The translations under genes and the position numbers were made by a program. Shown piece after piece: positions 33,545-41,377 of a stretch of 41,377 bases of DNA. Where the stretch lies: NCBI GenBank assembly GCA_007280915.1, contig QYQL01000170.1, positions 1 to 41,377 on the forward strand, given 5' to 3'. The notes under the pieces were generated by a model that was not told the origin of the DNA, searched no databases, and worked only from the letters and a program-made list of their open reading frames with translations. The DNA is from Verrucomicrobiaceae bacterium (GTDB lineage Bacteria > Verrucomicrobiota > Verrucomicrobiia > Chthoniobacterales > Terrimicrobiaceae). Within the stretch, counting starts at the first letter, position 1, and every line of letters starts with the position of its first letter.

Positions 33545-33578
33545 TCACGGGCATCACCGTGCGGAATCCGCCTCCGCC

Positions 33579-34919
33579 TCAGAATCCCCCGGGGACCTGA
33601 AGGCCGAAGTTTTTTCCGGCGCGGGCCATCATTTTTTTCATCTGGCCCGCCTTTTTCATCATCTTGCGCATCTGGTTGAAACGCAGGATGAGGTTGTTTA
33701 CCTCGGTGACGGTGGTGCCGCTGCCCCGGGCGACCCGCTGGCGGCGCCGCGCGTTCAGAATATCCGGCCGCGCACGCTCCTGCGGCGTCATGGAAAGCAC
33801 AATCGCCTCCACCCGCTTCAGTTGCTTCTCGTCAATCGAGGAATCTTTTAACTTATCCATCCCGGGGATCATGCCAAGAACATTTTCGAGGGGGCCCATG
33901 CGCCTGATCATTTTGAACTGTTGGAGGAAATCCTCGAGGTCGAAGCTGGCGGTGCGGAGTTTTTGCTCCATCCGGCGGGCATCCTCCTCGGTGATGGCTT
34001 CCGCCGCTTTCTCGACGAGGCTGACGACGTCTCCCATGCCGAGGATGCGTCCGGCGAGCCGGTCGGGATAGAACGGCTCAAACTGGTCCAGTTTTTCGCC
34101 GATGCCGGCGAATTTGATCGGCCGTCCGGTGACCGAGCGGAGCGAGAGGGCGGCTCCGCCGCGGGCGTCGCCGTCGAGTTTGGTGAGGACGATCCCGGTG
34201 ACTCCGAGGGCGGCATGGAAATGCTCGGCGACGCTGACCGCCTGCTGGCCGGTGGCGGCATCGCAGACCAGGAGGACCTCCTGTGGCTGGAGGAAATCCC
34301 TGAGCCGGCGGAGTTCCTGAACAAGCGGTTCGTCGATTTCCTGGCGTCCGGCGGTATCGAAGATCTGGACGTTGCCCCCGGTGGCATCACACCACTCCAG
34401 GGCTTTTTTAGATGAGCGCAGAACGTCGGTCTCCCCCGCGTCAGGGCGGAAAACCGGAACGCCCACCTGTCCGCCGAGGACGGCGAGTTGTTCAATCGCG
34501 GCCGGACGATAAAGGTCCGCAGCGATGAGCAGGGGGGACTTACCCTGGGATTTGAGCCAACGCGCCAGTTTGGCCGATGAAGTCGTTTTTCCCGCACCGT
34601 TGAGCCCGACCATGAGGATGCGCGCCGGTTTCGAGAGGTCCAAGGGTGCCTCGTCGCCGCCGAGCAGGCTGCACAGTTCCTCATGAAATATTTTTACGAT
34701 CTGCTGTCCGGGGGTCACGCTCCGGAGAACCTCTTCGCCCAGCGCCTTCTCCTTGACCCGCGCGATGAAATCCTTTGCGACCTGGTAGTGGACGTCGGCA
34801 TCGAGGAGCGCCATACGGATCTCGCGCAGGGCGTCGCTGACATTCGTCTCGCTGATCTTCCCGTGACCACGAAGATCCTTGAAAACATCCTGAAGTTTGT
34901 CTGAGAGCCGGCTGAACAT
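33579..34919 (-). CDS. ffh: Signal recognition particle protein Ffh
   Basis: 446 residues. SRP54-type GTPase that binds signal sequences and 4.5S RNA and docks with FtsY. The N domain spans about 1-90; the G domain starts with P-loop GLNGAGKTTSSAKLA (105-119) and has DTAGRQEIDE and TKLDGDARGGAALS. The methionine-rich M domain spans about 330-446 (DFLQQFKMIRRMGPLENVLGMIPGM, then RGSGTTVTEVNNLILRFNQM and KKMMARAGK). First gene of the ffh-rpsP-khpA-lipoprotein run. The P-loop is GLNGAGKTT rather than the commoner GLQGSGKTT; function should be unaffected. Confidence 0.97.
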   Translation of the reverse strand: MFSRLSDKLQDVFKDLRGHGKISETNVSDALREIRMALLDADVHYQVAKDFIARVKEKALGEEVLRSVTPGQQIVKIFHEELCSLLGGDEAPLDLSKPARILMVGLNGAGKTTSSAKLARWLKSQGKSPLLIAADLYRPAAIEQLAVLGGQVGVPVFRPDAGETDVLRSSKKALEWCDATGGNVQIFDTAGRQEIDEPLVQELRRLRDFLQPQEVLLVCDAATGQQAVSVAEHFHAALGVTGIVLTKLDGDARGGAALSLRSVTGRPIKFAGIGEKLDQFEPFYPDRLAGRILGMGDVVSLVEKAAEAITEEDARRMEQKLRTASFDLEDFLQQFKMIRRMGPLENVLGMIPGMDKLKDSSIDEKQLKRVEAIVLSMTPQERARPDILNARRRQRVARGSGTTVTEVNNLILRFNQMRKMMKKAGQMKKMMARAGKNFGLQVPGGF

Positions 34920-34962
34920 GTGCGGTCAATCTATGCGGCCGGCCGGGCAAGAAAAGGATATT

Positions 34963-35439
34963 TCAGTTCGCCTTTTTGACCTTCCGATTCGGCTTGGGCA
35001 TCACGTCGATTTTTTTGAGAACCTCGACACGAACGGAGACCACCCCTGCTTTGACCATGTCGATGCGCTCGGCGGCCGCCTTGCTCAGATCGATGATGCG
35101 CCCGCGAACATAAGGCCCCCGGTCGTTGATCCGGACGAGAACGGTTTTCCCGTTCCGGAGGTTGACGACACGGACCACCGAATGCATGGGGAGCGACTTG
35201 TGTGCGGCTGTGAACTCCCTGGGGTTGAATCGTTCTCCGCTGGCGGTTTTCTGCGGCTCCCAGTAATAGGACGCTTTTCCCTGGAGTATGGAGACGGGCT
35301 TGGGCTGGAAGAGTGACGGGAGTTGTTCCGTATCCCCCGCCCGATGGGAGGGGGCAGGGTCGGTGACAAGTTGGCGGGGGGTTGCGCAACCGGTCATCAG
35401 CAACGCCAGCGACAGAAGCCAGATCTTGGGAGAGAACAT
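34963..35439 (-). CDS. rlpA: RlpA-like lipoprotein, double-psi beta-barrel
   Basis: 158 residues with a clean lipoprotein signal (LLSLALLMTGC, C18). The mature domain is the RlpA double-psi beta-barrel: GKASYYWEPQKTASGERFNPREFTAAHKSLP, then VLVRINDRGPYVRGRIIDLSKAAAERI, which includes the histidine and aspartate of the lytic site. RlpA proteins cut naked glycan strands at the division septum. There is no SPOR domain, so septal recruitment by denuded glycans is not shown; shorter forms like this are common outside gammaproteobacteria. Divergent from the peroxiredoxin-like gene across about 97 bp. Confidence 0.9.
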   Translation of the reverse strand: MFSPKIWLLSLALLMTGCATPRQLVTDPAPSHRAGDTEQLPSLFQPKPVSILQGKASYYWEPQKTASGERFNPREFTAAHKSLPMHSVVRVVNLRNGKTVLVRINDRGPYVRGRIIDLSKAAAERIDMVKAGVVSVRVEVLKKIDVMPKPNRKVKKAN

Positions 35440-35536
35440 GTGGTGTCCCTTTCTGACTTAGCGGCCGGAACGTGACAGGAAAAGAAAAACATCCGGATGA
35501 GTTGCAGCGGGACGCGTCGCTTGGCACAGTAGACGC

Positions 35537-36085
35537 ATGGCTGCGACCGCGTCTCCCGTGACACCTTCAGGAACTCCTCTTCCGGATTTCAAACTGCGAG
35601 ATGTTGCAGATGGCACGGTCTATACAAAGGGCAGTTTTGCGGGATGTGCAGGAATTCAGGTGGCGTTCATCTGCCGGCATTGCCCGTATGTCGTCCACAT
35701 GCGCGACGAGTTCGCCAGGATCGCCACGGAGTTTGAAGGGAAGGGGATCCGGACGGTGGGAATCTGCTCGAATGATGCCGTGGCCTACCCCGATGACGCT
35801 CCGGACAAGCTGCGCGAGATGCGTTTGCCGTTTCCCGTGCTGCATGACGAAACCCAGGACGCGGCGCGGGCGTTCGGAGCGGTCTGCACTCCGGATCTTT
35901 TTCTGTATGACGCCTCGGGCCGGCTGTTTTACCGGGGCCGGATGGACGACAGTTCTCCCGGCAACGGCCGGCCGGTGACGGGGAGCGAACTGCGTTCGGC
36001 GATCGAAAAACTTCTCTCCGGTTCTCCGGCACCGTGCGATCAGCGTGCCTCGATCGGGTGCAGCATCAAGTGGAAGAAATCCTGA
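35537..36085 (+). CDS. PRX-like1 thioredoxin-fold protein
   Basis: 182 residues of the AhpC/TSA-like 'PRX_like1' group. FICRHCPYVVHMRDEF contains a C46-x-x-C49 pair at the start of helix 1, the place of the redox site in this subfamily (usually CNHCPYV). FPVLHDETQDAARAFGAVCTPDLFLYD holds the cis-proline loop (CTPD). Likely a cytoplasmic thiol peroxidase or disulfide oxidoreductase; the partner is unknown. It has no signal peptide. Its stop lies 78 bp before glgP, and a possible small stem with a TTCG loop sits at 36090-36103. Confidence 0.88.
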   Translation: MAATASPVTPSGTPLPDFKLRDVADGTVYTKGSFAGCAGIQVAFICRHCPYVVHMRDEFARIATEFEGKGIRTVGICSNDAVAYPDDAPDKLREMRLPFPVLHDETQDAARAFGAVCTPDLFLYDASGRLFYRGRMDDSSPGNGRPVTGSELRSAIEKLLSGSPAPCDQRASIGCSIKWKKS

Positions 36086-36163
36086 AGGCGGTTTTTCGAA
36101 ACCTTCCTGAAAAATCACCGCTCGCGGATCCTGTGACGAGGTGGTAGTCGTCGGGAACCACCT

Positions 36164-38743
36164 ATGGAACAGATCATCACATTCAACGTCATCCCGAAGC
36201 TTCCCTCCGCGCTCGAGCCGATGCGCGAGATGGTTTACAACCTTTGGTGGACATGGGAGCCGTCGGCGCGCCGGTTGTTCCGATATCTTGATATTCCTCT
36301 CTGGGACGAGACGAACCACAACCCGCTCCGCATGCTGCAGATGTGCCGCCAGTCCCGGCTGACCGAGGTTGCGGGCGATGAGCATTTTCTCAAAGACCTG
36401 AAGGAGGTTTATTCCCGTTACCAGGCATACATGCAGCGCAGTGACACCTATGGGAAACTCAGGCATGAATCGACGCCGCTCCAGCACCCGGTGGCGTATT
36501 TTTCTGCGGAGTATGGGTTTCACGAGTCGTTTCCCAACTACTCCGGCGGCCTCGGGATCCTGTCCGGCGACCATTGCAAATCCGCATCCGACCTCGACCT
36601 CAATTTTGTGGCGGTCGGGCTTCTTTACCGGGACGGGTATTTCAAGCAACAGATCAACCGGGATGGCTGGCAGGAAGCGGTGAGCCTGAACCAGAACTTC
36701 CATCATCTTCCGGTGCAGGAGGTCAAACTCGACGGGGTTCCCTTGAGAGTTTCGGTCTCCCTGCTCGGCAGGGATGTTTTTGCGAAGGTCTGGCGGCTCG
36801 CGGTCGGCCGCATCAACCTCTATCTTCTCGATACTCTGTTGCCGGAGAACTCCCCTGCCGATCAGGCCATCACCGCGCAGCTCTATGGTGGCGATCATGA
36901 ATTCCGTCTGCGGCAGGAGATCGTGCTGGGAATGGGCGGATTCCGCGCCCTCCATGCCATGGGAATCACACCGCAGGTGTTTCACATGAACGAGGGGCAT
37001 TCCGCATTTCTCGGACTGGAGAGGATCCGGGAGTATGTCCGGAACGAGGGCCTCGATTTCAGTTCGGCCCTGCAGGTTGTGGCCTCATCCAGCGTCTTCA
37101 CGACCCATACGCCGGTGCCGGCCGGAAACGACGCATTTTCGCCGGAACTGATGTCGAAGTATTTCCTTGATTACCCGGCGCAGGTGGGGATCCCGTTCGA
37201 GAAGTTGTTTGCGCTCGGGCAGGTCACGGTCCAGCCCGAGAATACGTTCAGCATGACCGTCCTTGCCCTGCGGACCAGCCGCTTTGCCAACGGTGTGAGC
37301 AAGCTTCACGGAGAGGTGAGCCGCGGGCTTTGGAAAAACGTCTGGAAGGACGTCCCGGAAAACGAGGTGCCGATCACGAGCATCACGAACGGCGTCCACA
37401 TCAAAACCTGGGCCGCCGGGGAGTTTCACGACCTCTACACAAAATATCTGGGGACTGACTGGGAGGACCAGCTTTCGAACAGCGACTACTGGCGCGGAGT
37501 CATCGACATCCCGGATGAAATCCTCTGGAACCTGCACCAGCTTCTGAAGCAGCGCTCGATCGAGTTTTTGCGCGAGCGGATCCACCGTCAGCGGCTGCGC
37601 AACGGGGAATCTCCCGAGGAGGTCCGGCATGCGAACCGCCTGCTGAACAGCGAGGTGCTGACAATCGGATTTGCGCGGCGCTTTGCGACTTACAAGCGTG
37701 GAACATTGCTTTTCCGGGACTTGGATCGTCTCACGAAGCTGGTCACAAACCGGGAGCGGCCGGTCCAGTTTGTCTTCGCCGGAAAATCCCACCCTGCCGA
37801 CGACGGGGGAAAGAAACTCATCCAGGAGGTTTACAAGTATTCCAGAGACCCGCGCTTTCAGGGACGGATCGTCTTTGTCGAGGACTATGACACGAATGTG
37901 GGCCGCAGGCTTTATCAGGGGGTCGACCTCTGGCTCAACAACCCGCTTCGTCCGCTGGAGGCGAGCGGCACGAGCGGGATGAAGCTCCCTCCGAACGGCG
38001 GGCTGAACCTCAGCGTGCTCGACGGGTGGTGGCTCGAAAGCTGGAATGGTAAAAACGGATGGGCGATCGGGGCCGACATCACCGGCGGCACAGAGGCGCT
38101 GCAGGACGAGGTGGACATCCAGAGCCTCTTCCACGTTCTCGAGAACCAGATCATCCCCCTATATTATGCAAAGCCCGACGGGGTTTTGCCGCTCGCGTGG
38201 ATCCAGCTGATGCGCGAATCCATGCGCACGGTGGTTCCTGTCTTCAACACCCACCGGATGGTTTCCGAATACAACGAACGCCTCTACGAGCCAGCGGCGG
38301 CTGCCATTGCCGCGCTGAGCGCGAATCACTGCGCCAATGCGGTTGCTCTGAGTGAATGGAAATCCGCAATCCGCGGCCAGTGGCCCCAGATCCGGGTTCA
38401 GGATTATTCCATCAGCTACGACATTCCGGACGGAAATGTCGCCCACGAGATATTCTTTGTCGGCGAGAAGATGAAGGTCAGCGCGCTTGTCCATCTTGGA
38501 CCGGTCAATCCCGAGCATGTCCGCGTGCAGGCCTACTATGGGCCGGTCCACAATTTCTCCATCCTCTCCGCCACCGTTTCAGATCTCACGCTTGAGGAGC
38601 GCCTGAATGGCGGAAACTACCGGTTCGGCGGCCTGGTGCCGGCCAGTGAAAGCGGCAGTTACGGGCTCAATGTCCGGGTCATCCCGACACATCCGCACCT
38701 GACTCAGGAACACGAACTCCGGCTGATCACATGGGCGAGGTAA
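36164..38743 (+). CDS. glgP: Alpha-glucan (glycogen) phosphorylase
   Basis: 859 residues, GT35. Releases glucose 1-phosphate from glycogen or maltodextrin. The N-terminal DUF3417 segment (about 1-110, NVIPKLPSALEPMREMVYNLWWTWEPSA) marks the actinobacterial/thermophile-type GlgP rather than the E. coli type. Core features: YFSAEYGFHESFPNYSGGLGILSGDH, VFHMNEGHSAFLGLERI, GFARRFATYKR, and the PLP region LEASGTSGMKLPPNGGLN with K607. A C-terminal region of about 110 residues follows (ENHRG-type: GEKMKVSALVHLGPVNPEHVRV). The start is ATG after CCACCT, with no Shine-Dalgarno. It is followed by the third word repeat. Glucose 1-phosphate from it could supply the UDP-sugar pyrophosphorylase at 10243. 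Confidence 0.95.
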   Translation: MEQIITFNVIPKLPSALEPMREMVYNLWWTWEPSARRLFRYLDIPLWDETNHNPLRMLQMCRQSRLTEVAGDEHFLKDLKEVYSRYQAYMQRSDTYGKLRHESTPLQHPVAYFSAEYGFHESFPNYSGGLGILSGDHCKSASDLDLNFVAVGLLYRDGYFKQQINRDGWQEAVSLNQNFHHLPVQEVKLDGVPLRVSVSLLGRDVFAKVWRLAVGRINLYLLDTLLPENSPADQAITAQLYGGDHEFRLRQEIVLGMGGFRALHAMGITPQVFHMNEGHSAFLGLERIREYVRNEGLDFSSALQVVASSSVFTTHTPVPAGNDAFSPELMSKYFLDYPAQVGIPFEKLFALGQVTVQPENTFSMTVLALRTSRFANGVSKLHGEVSRGLWKNVWKDVPENEVPITSITNGVHIKTWAAGEFHDLYTKYLGTDWEDQLSNSDYWRGVIDIPDEILWNLHQLLKQRSIEFLRERIHRQRLRNGESPEEVRHANRLLNSEVLTIGFARRFATYKRGTLLFRDLDRLTKLVTNRERPVQFVFAGKSHPADDGGKKLIQEVYKYSRDPRFQGRIVFVEDYDTNVGRRLYQGVDLWLNNPLRPLEASGTSGMKLPPNGGLNLSVLDGWWLESWNGKNGWAIGADITGGTEALQDEVDIQSLFHVLENQIIPLYYAKPDGVLPLAWIQLMRESMRTVVPVFNTHRMVSEYNERLYEPAAAAIAALSANHCANAVALSEWKSAIRGQWPQIRVQDYSISYDIPDGNVAHEIFFVGEKMKVSALVHLGPVNPEHVRVQAYYGPVHNFSILSATVSDLTLEERLNGGNYRFGGLVPASESGSYGLNVRVIPTHPHLTQEHELRLITWAR

Positions 38744-38759
38744 CTTCAAAGAGTGTTCG

Positions 38760-38843
38760 GTTTTCAGTGATTCAATGTTCAGAGAAGCATTGCGAGCTGA
38801 AGACTTTCCGGGCTGAAAACTGAACCCCTGAACCCCTGAAAAC
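38760..38843. repeat. CTGAAAACTGAAC word repeat, imperfect inverted pair
   Basis: Left arm GTTTTCAGTGATTCAATGTTCAG (38760-38782) is an imperfect reverse complement of the right arm CTGAACCCCTGAACCCCTG-AAAAC (38820-38843). Words TTCAG and CTGAA recur across the element. It fills the gap between glgP and the TIM-barrel gene and overlaps the expected start of the latter. Confidence 0.65.
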
Positions 38844-39762
38844 TTTCTTCCCGCTTTCGCTTTCCACTTGCTGGAACGCCTCCCGGCACAAGTCGGGTTG
38901 TGAAATGATCGAGGAGATCCTCGGTCTGGGATTTCGCAGCATCGAACTCGGGCACGGACTCCGGGCCACCCAGTTCGAGGGGGTGCTGGAGGCCCGCAAG
39001 AAGCACCGCTTCGAAATCAGCAGCGTTCACAATTTCCTGCCATCCCCGGTCGAGGTCCTTGCCGACAATCCGGATTGCTACGAATTCACCTCCCACCGTC
39101 CGTCCGATCGGGAGCGCGCGGTGCGCCTGACCCGCGGGTCCATCGATTGGGCAGCAAGGCTTGAAGCGCCCTTTGTTGTGATCCACTGCGGACGGATCCG
39201 CTCGCTCAACCTCACGGGACACCTTCGCGAAATGGTGGAAGGCGGAAAATCCCCCGGTCGCGAATACGGGGCCGCCAAGCTCAATGCGGTGCGGAAGCGC
39301 GAGGGGGTGGCCGAGGTTTACCTCCAGAGGGTCCTGGAATGCCTGACGGATATCGTGGACTACGCCGGATCGAAAGGCGTCCGGGTCGGCATCGAAAACC
39401 GCGAGTATTACGAAGCGGTGCCGACCGAGCGCGAACTGGTCACGTTTCTGCGGCGTCTCGATTCCGCGAACGCGGGGTATTGGCACGACTTCGGCCATGC
39501 CCAGATCAAGCACAACCTCGGACTGCTGGACCACAGGCAGTGGCTCGAAACCGCCGCGCCTCTCGCTTTGGGTTGCCATGTCCACGATGCGAAGTGGCCG
39601 TTCCGCGACCACAGTCCGCCTTTCTCCGGAGAAATCGATTTTCCATCCCTGCTTCCGCTCTTTCCAAAATCATGCGTGATGGTATTTGAACTGTCCCCGC
39701 GTGTGCCGGTCGAAGATCTGCGCGAGGCGGCTGACCGCTGGACTCGTTATTTTTCCCAATGA
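38836..39762 (+). CDS. Sugar isomerase/AP-endonuclease-2-like TIM barrel, start uncertain
   Basis: At least 285 residues from the ATG at 38905, but homology begins earlier. In-frame codons before that ATG read SLSTCWNASRHKSGCE, matching the remembered family opening (LSTCWNSxRHxDG). No ATG, GTG or TTG lies between the in-frame TGA at 38821 and 38905; only CTG at 38836 could start it, and it lies in the word repeat. The barrel shows SVHNFLPSP, FVVIHCGRI, VGIENREYYEAVP, YWHDFGHAQIKH, GCHVHDAKWP and VFELSPRVP: the His/Glu/Asp metal ligands of the xylose-isomerase-like family (PF01261). The reaction is unknown. Its TGA overlaps the start of the flippase-like gene (ATGA). Either non-ATG initiation or a start lost to the repeat. 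Confidence 0.85.
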   Translation: MKTFFPLSLSTCWNASRHKSGCEMIEEILGLGFRSIELGHGLRATQFEGVLEARKKHRFEISSVHNFLPSPVEVLADNPDCYEFTSHRPSDRERAVRLTRGSIDWAARLEAPFVVIHCGRIRSLNLTGHLREMVEGGKSPGREYGAAKLNAVRKREGVAEVYLQRVLECLTDIVDYAGSKGVRVGIENREYYEAVPTERELVTFLRRLDSANAGYWHDFGHAQIKHNLGLLDHRQWLETAAPLALGCHVHDAKWPFRDHSPPFSGEIDFPSLLPLFPKSCVMVFELSPRVPVEDLREAADRWTRYFSQ

Positions 39763-40814
39763 AAAAAATCCTTCTTCCCATCATTCAGGTTCTCATCACT
39801 GTCGGCCTGCTCTGGTGGATTTTCCGGGATCCGGAGCAGGACAGAAAGATGCTGGAGGCGATCGGCAAAGCGAAGACCGATGGCGGGCTCTGGTGGTTCC
39901 TTCCGGGCATTTGCGCACTCGGCCTTGCGATTTTGCTCCAGACCCAGCGGTGGATCGTGCTCCTGCGCGTGCAGGACATCACGATTTCCTTCTGGAGGGC
40001 GCTGCGGATCATGCTCCCGGGAATGTTTTTCAACCTTTTCCTTCTGGGATCGACCGGCGGGGACGTCATCAAGATCTTTTTCATCATGCGCGAGGCGCCG
40101 GACAAAAAGGCGGGGGCGCTTCTCAGTGTCTTCATCGACCGCATTGTCGGAGTGGCCGCGCTTGCGGTGGTTTCCGCCGTTGTCATTGTTGCCCGATGGA
40201 ATGATCTCATGCGATGCGCCCCGATGGGCGTCCTCACCGTGGCAGTCATTCTTGGCGGATCACTTGGCTTTATCCTCGCTGCGTGGCTTGTCGACCGCTT
40301 CCAACTGACCACAAGGCTGCCTCACTGGCTGCCACTGCATGCGAAAATCGCCGAGGCGGCGGCCGCATTTTCTCAATATGCCAAAGCCGGAGGTTCGATC
40401 GGAACGGCTTTTCTGCTCTCCCTGCCCGCCCATCTGCTGTTTTTTTCGACATTTTACTTCGCTGCGAAGGCATTTGACGCCGGACTCAGCCTGATCGGGG
40501 TGTTCTGTGTGATGCCGGTGGTTTGTGCGGTCACCGCCCTTCCGATCAGCCTGGGGGGAGCCGGTGTGCGCGAGGGGCTCTTTATCACGCTGCTCGGATC
40601 CCTTTACCAGACGCCGAAGGAGATCGCGATGTCGATTTCGATTTCCGGGTTTCTGATGGCCGTGTTCTGGAGCCTGGCGGGGGGGCTGGTTTACCTGCTC
40701 TATCGCTCCAGCACATCCGATCACACCCGCATCAGTGACATGGAAGCCTCCGTCGAGGATCTCGAACACCGGATCGAGGAGGAAGCCGAGGGCGGGAAGA
40801 CGCTGGAAGATTGA
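39759..40814 (+). CDS. Flippase-like membrane protein (UPF0104/AglD family)
   Basis: 351 residues, about eight membrane helices: LLPIIQVLITVGLLWWIF, WWFLPGICALGLAILLQTQRW, LPGMFFNLFLLGSTGGDVIKIFFI, AALAVVSAVVIVA, VLTVAVILGGSLGFILAAWLV, AFLLSLPAHLLFFSTFYFAAKAF, LIGVFCVMPVVCAVTALPISLGGAGVREGLF and AMSISISGFLMAVFWSLAGGLVYLL. The 'GG-D--K' and 'P-SLGG-GVRE' signatures are those of the lysylphosphatidylglycerol synthase membrane domain (flippase-like) family, whose members are linked to lipid or glycolipid transfer. A charged cytoplasmic tail follows (EDLEHRIEEEAEGG). The start overlaps the TIM-barrel gene stop, so the two are probably coupled. Confidence 0.88.
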   Translation: MKKILLPIIQVLITVGLLWWIFRDPEQDRKMLEAIGKAKTDGGLWWFLPGICALGLAILLQTQRWIVLLRVQDITISFWRALRIMLPGMFFNLFLLGSTGGDVIKIFFIMREAPDKKAGALLSVFIDRIVGVAALAVVSAVVIVARWNDLMRCAPMGVLTVAVILGGSLGFILAAWLVDRFQLTTRLPHWLPLHAKIAEAAAAFSQYAKAGGSIGTAFLLSLPAHLLFFSTFYFAAKAFDAGLSLIGVFCVMPVVCAVTALPISLGGAGVREGLFITLLGSLYQTPKEIAMSISISGFLMAVFWSLAGGLVYLLYRSSTSDHTRISDMEASVEDLEHRIEEEAEGGKTLED

Positions 40815-40873
40815 GCCGGAGTTTTCTGATTTCTCAGTTGCGGGCGCAAGGGGCCTTGTGTAGGTATTGGCAC

Positions 40874-40888
40874 TCCCGCTCCGCGGGA
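40874..40888 (+). promoter_or_regulatory. Small hairpin before cysK
   Basis: TCCCGC-TCC-GCGGGA is a perfect 6-bp stem with a 3-nt loop, ending seven bases before the cysK ATG. It would sit where a ribosome lands. No Shine-Dalgarno is seen. It may affect translation or be chance. Confidence 0.3.
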
Positions 40889-40895
40889 CACACCT

Positions 40896-41377
40896 ATGGG
40901 TAAAATTTATAACAACATTGTTGAAACCGTCGGCAGGACCCCCTTGGTCAAGCTCAACCGGATCACGGCAGGGCTTCCGGCGACGATCGCGCTCAAGTGC
41001 GAGTTCTTCAACCCGCTTGGCAGCGTGAAAGACCGCATCGGCGCGGCCATGATCGAGGATGCCGAAAAACAGGGGATCCTGAAGGCGGACACCATCATCG
41101 TCGAGCCGACGAGCGGAAACACGGGGATCGCGCTCGCTTTTGTCGCGGCGGCCAAGGGATACAAACTCATCCTGACCATGCCGGAGACGATGAGCGTCGA
41201 GCGCCGGACACTGCTCGCCATGCTCGGGGCAAAGCTCGTGCTCACGCCGGGATCGGAAGGCATGAAGGGGGCCATTGCACGTGCCGAAGCCATCGTCAAC
41301 GAAACGCCCGGCGCATGGATGCCCCAGCAGTTCAACAACCCGGCGAATCCGGCCATTCACTCCAAAACAACCGCGGA
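40896..41377 (+). CDS. cysK: Cysteine synthase, N-terminal part
   Basis: Cut by the window end; about 160 residues are visible from the ATG at 40896. PLP enzyme making cysteine from O-acetylserine and sulfide. PLP lysine K45 in [11 protein letters not shown] and phosphate-binding loop [13 protein letters not shown]. Early residues [20 protein letters not shown] are typical of CysK. Together with metX/metY the window holds both cysteine and homocysteine sulfur-assimilation steps, but 36 kb apart and without a shared regulator visible. Confidence 0.95.
   Translation, partial: MGKIYNNIVETVGRTPLVKLNRITAGLPATIALKCEFFNPLGSVKDRIGAAMIEDAEKQGILKADTIIVEPTSGNTGIALAFVAAAKGYKLILTMPETMSVERRTLLAMLGAKLVLTPGSEGMKGAIARAEAIVNETPGAWMPQQFNNPANPAIHSKTTA

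Overview
The window is a roughly 41 kb stretch of a GC-rich bacterial chromosome (two 60-nt samples counted by hand give 58-60% GC). It carries housekeeping genes (ffh, rpsP, khpA, ychF, hemB, lolC/E, glgP, cysK) and one accessory block centred on methyl-group chemistry. Several traits together suggest a member of the PVC group, most likely Verrucomicrobia: a plant-type UDP-sugar pyrophosphorylase, a membrane protein fused to a spermidine-synthase-like domain, a DUF3472 secreted protein, few Shine-Dalgarno sequences, and word-like intergenic repeats. This is inferred from gene content; no rRNA gene or other marker settles it.

Layout. 1-6.5 kb (minus strand): the cut end of a secreted DUF3472 protein, a small secreted protein, a broken membrane/spermidine-synthase-like gene, then metX and metY for direct sulfhydrylation of homoserine, and a Nif3-family protein. 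6.5-13.4 kb (plus): ychF, an RND/MMPL exporter whose 5' end lies in an inverted repeat, a UDP-sugar pyrophosphorylase, and a LolC/E permease. 13.4-24.1 kb: a corrinoid methyltransferase island. It holds a methanol:corrinoid methyltransferase (MtaB), its corrinoid protein (MtaC), two UroD-family proteins (one MtaA-like), a DUF1638 protein, the reductive activator RACo, a stand-alone homocysteine S-methyltransferase and three AraC regulators. 24.1-28.8 kb (plus): aldose epimerase, a three-domain oxygenase-type protein (MocD-like membrane desaturase + Rieske ferredoxin + NqrF-like FAD/NADH reductase, interrupted by a one-base homopolymer shift), and a hydantoinase/dihydropyrimidinase. 28.8-32.7 kb: hemB, a PfpI/DJ-1 protein, and an enoyl-reductase plus CFA-synthase-like pair. 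32.8-35.4 kb (minus): ffh, rpsP, khpA, a tiny lipoprotein, and rlpA upstream. 35.5-41.4 kb (plus): a peroxiredoxin-like protein, glycogen phosphorylase, a TIM-barrel isomerase, a flippase-like membrane protein, and the start of cysK.

How it may work together. MtaB would take methyl groups from methanol onto the MtaC corrinoid, RACo would rescue oxidised corrinoid, and the MtaA-like protein or the homocysteine methyltransferase would pass the methyl on. The homocysteine enzyme has no corrinoid or folate domain of its own, and metX/metY (which supply homocysteine) lie about 15 kb away. Routing methanol carbon into methionine is therefore a testable hypothesis. The plus-strand run uroD-galM-MocDEF-like fusion-hydantoinase sits behind a divergent AraC gene with a palindromic operator candidate. 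It may remove methyl groups from a methylated sugar or cyclitol by an O2-dependent route. The single-chain MocD-MocE-reductase protein and the methanol/corrinoid/homocysteine island are the two most interesting items. Three different word-like repeats each sit at the 5' edge of a gene, and two of them seem to have absorbed its start codon.
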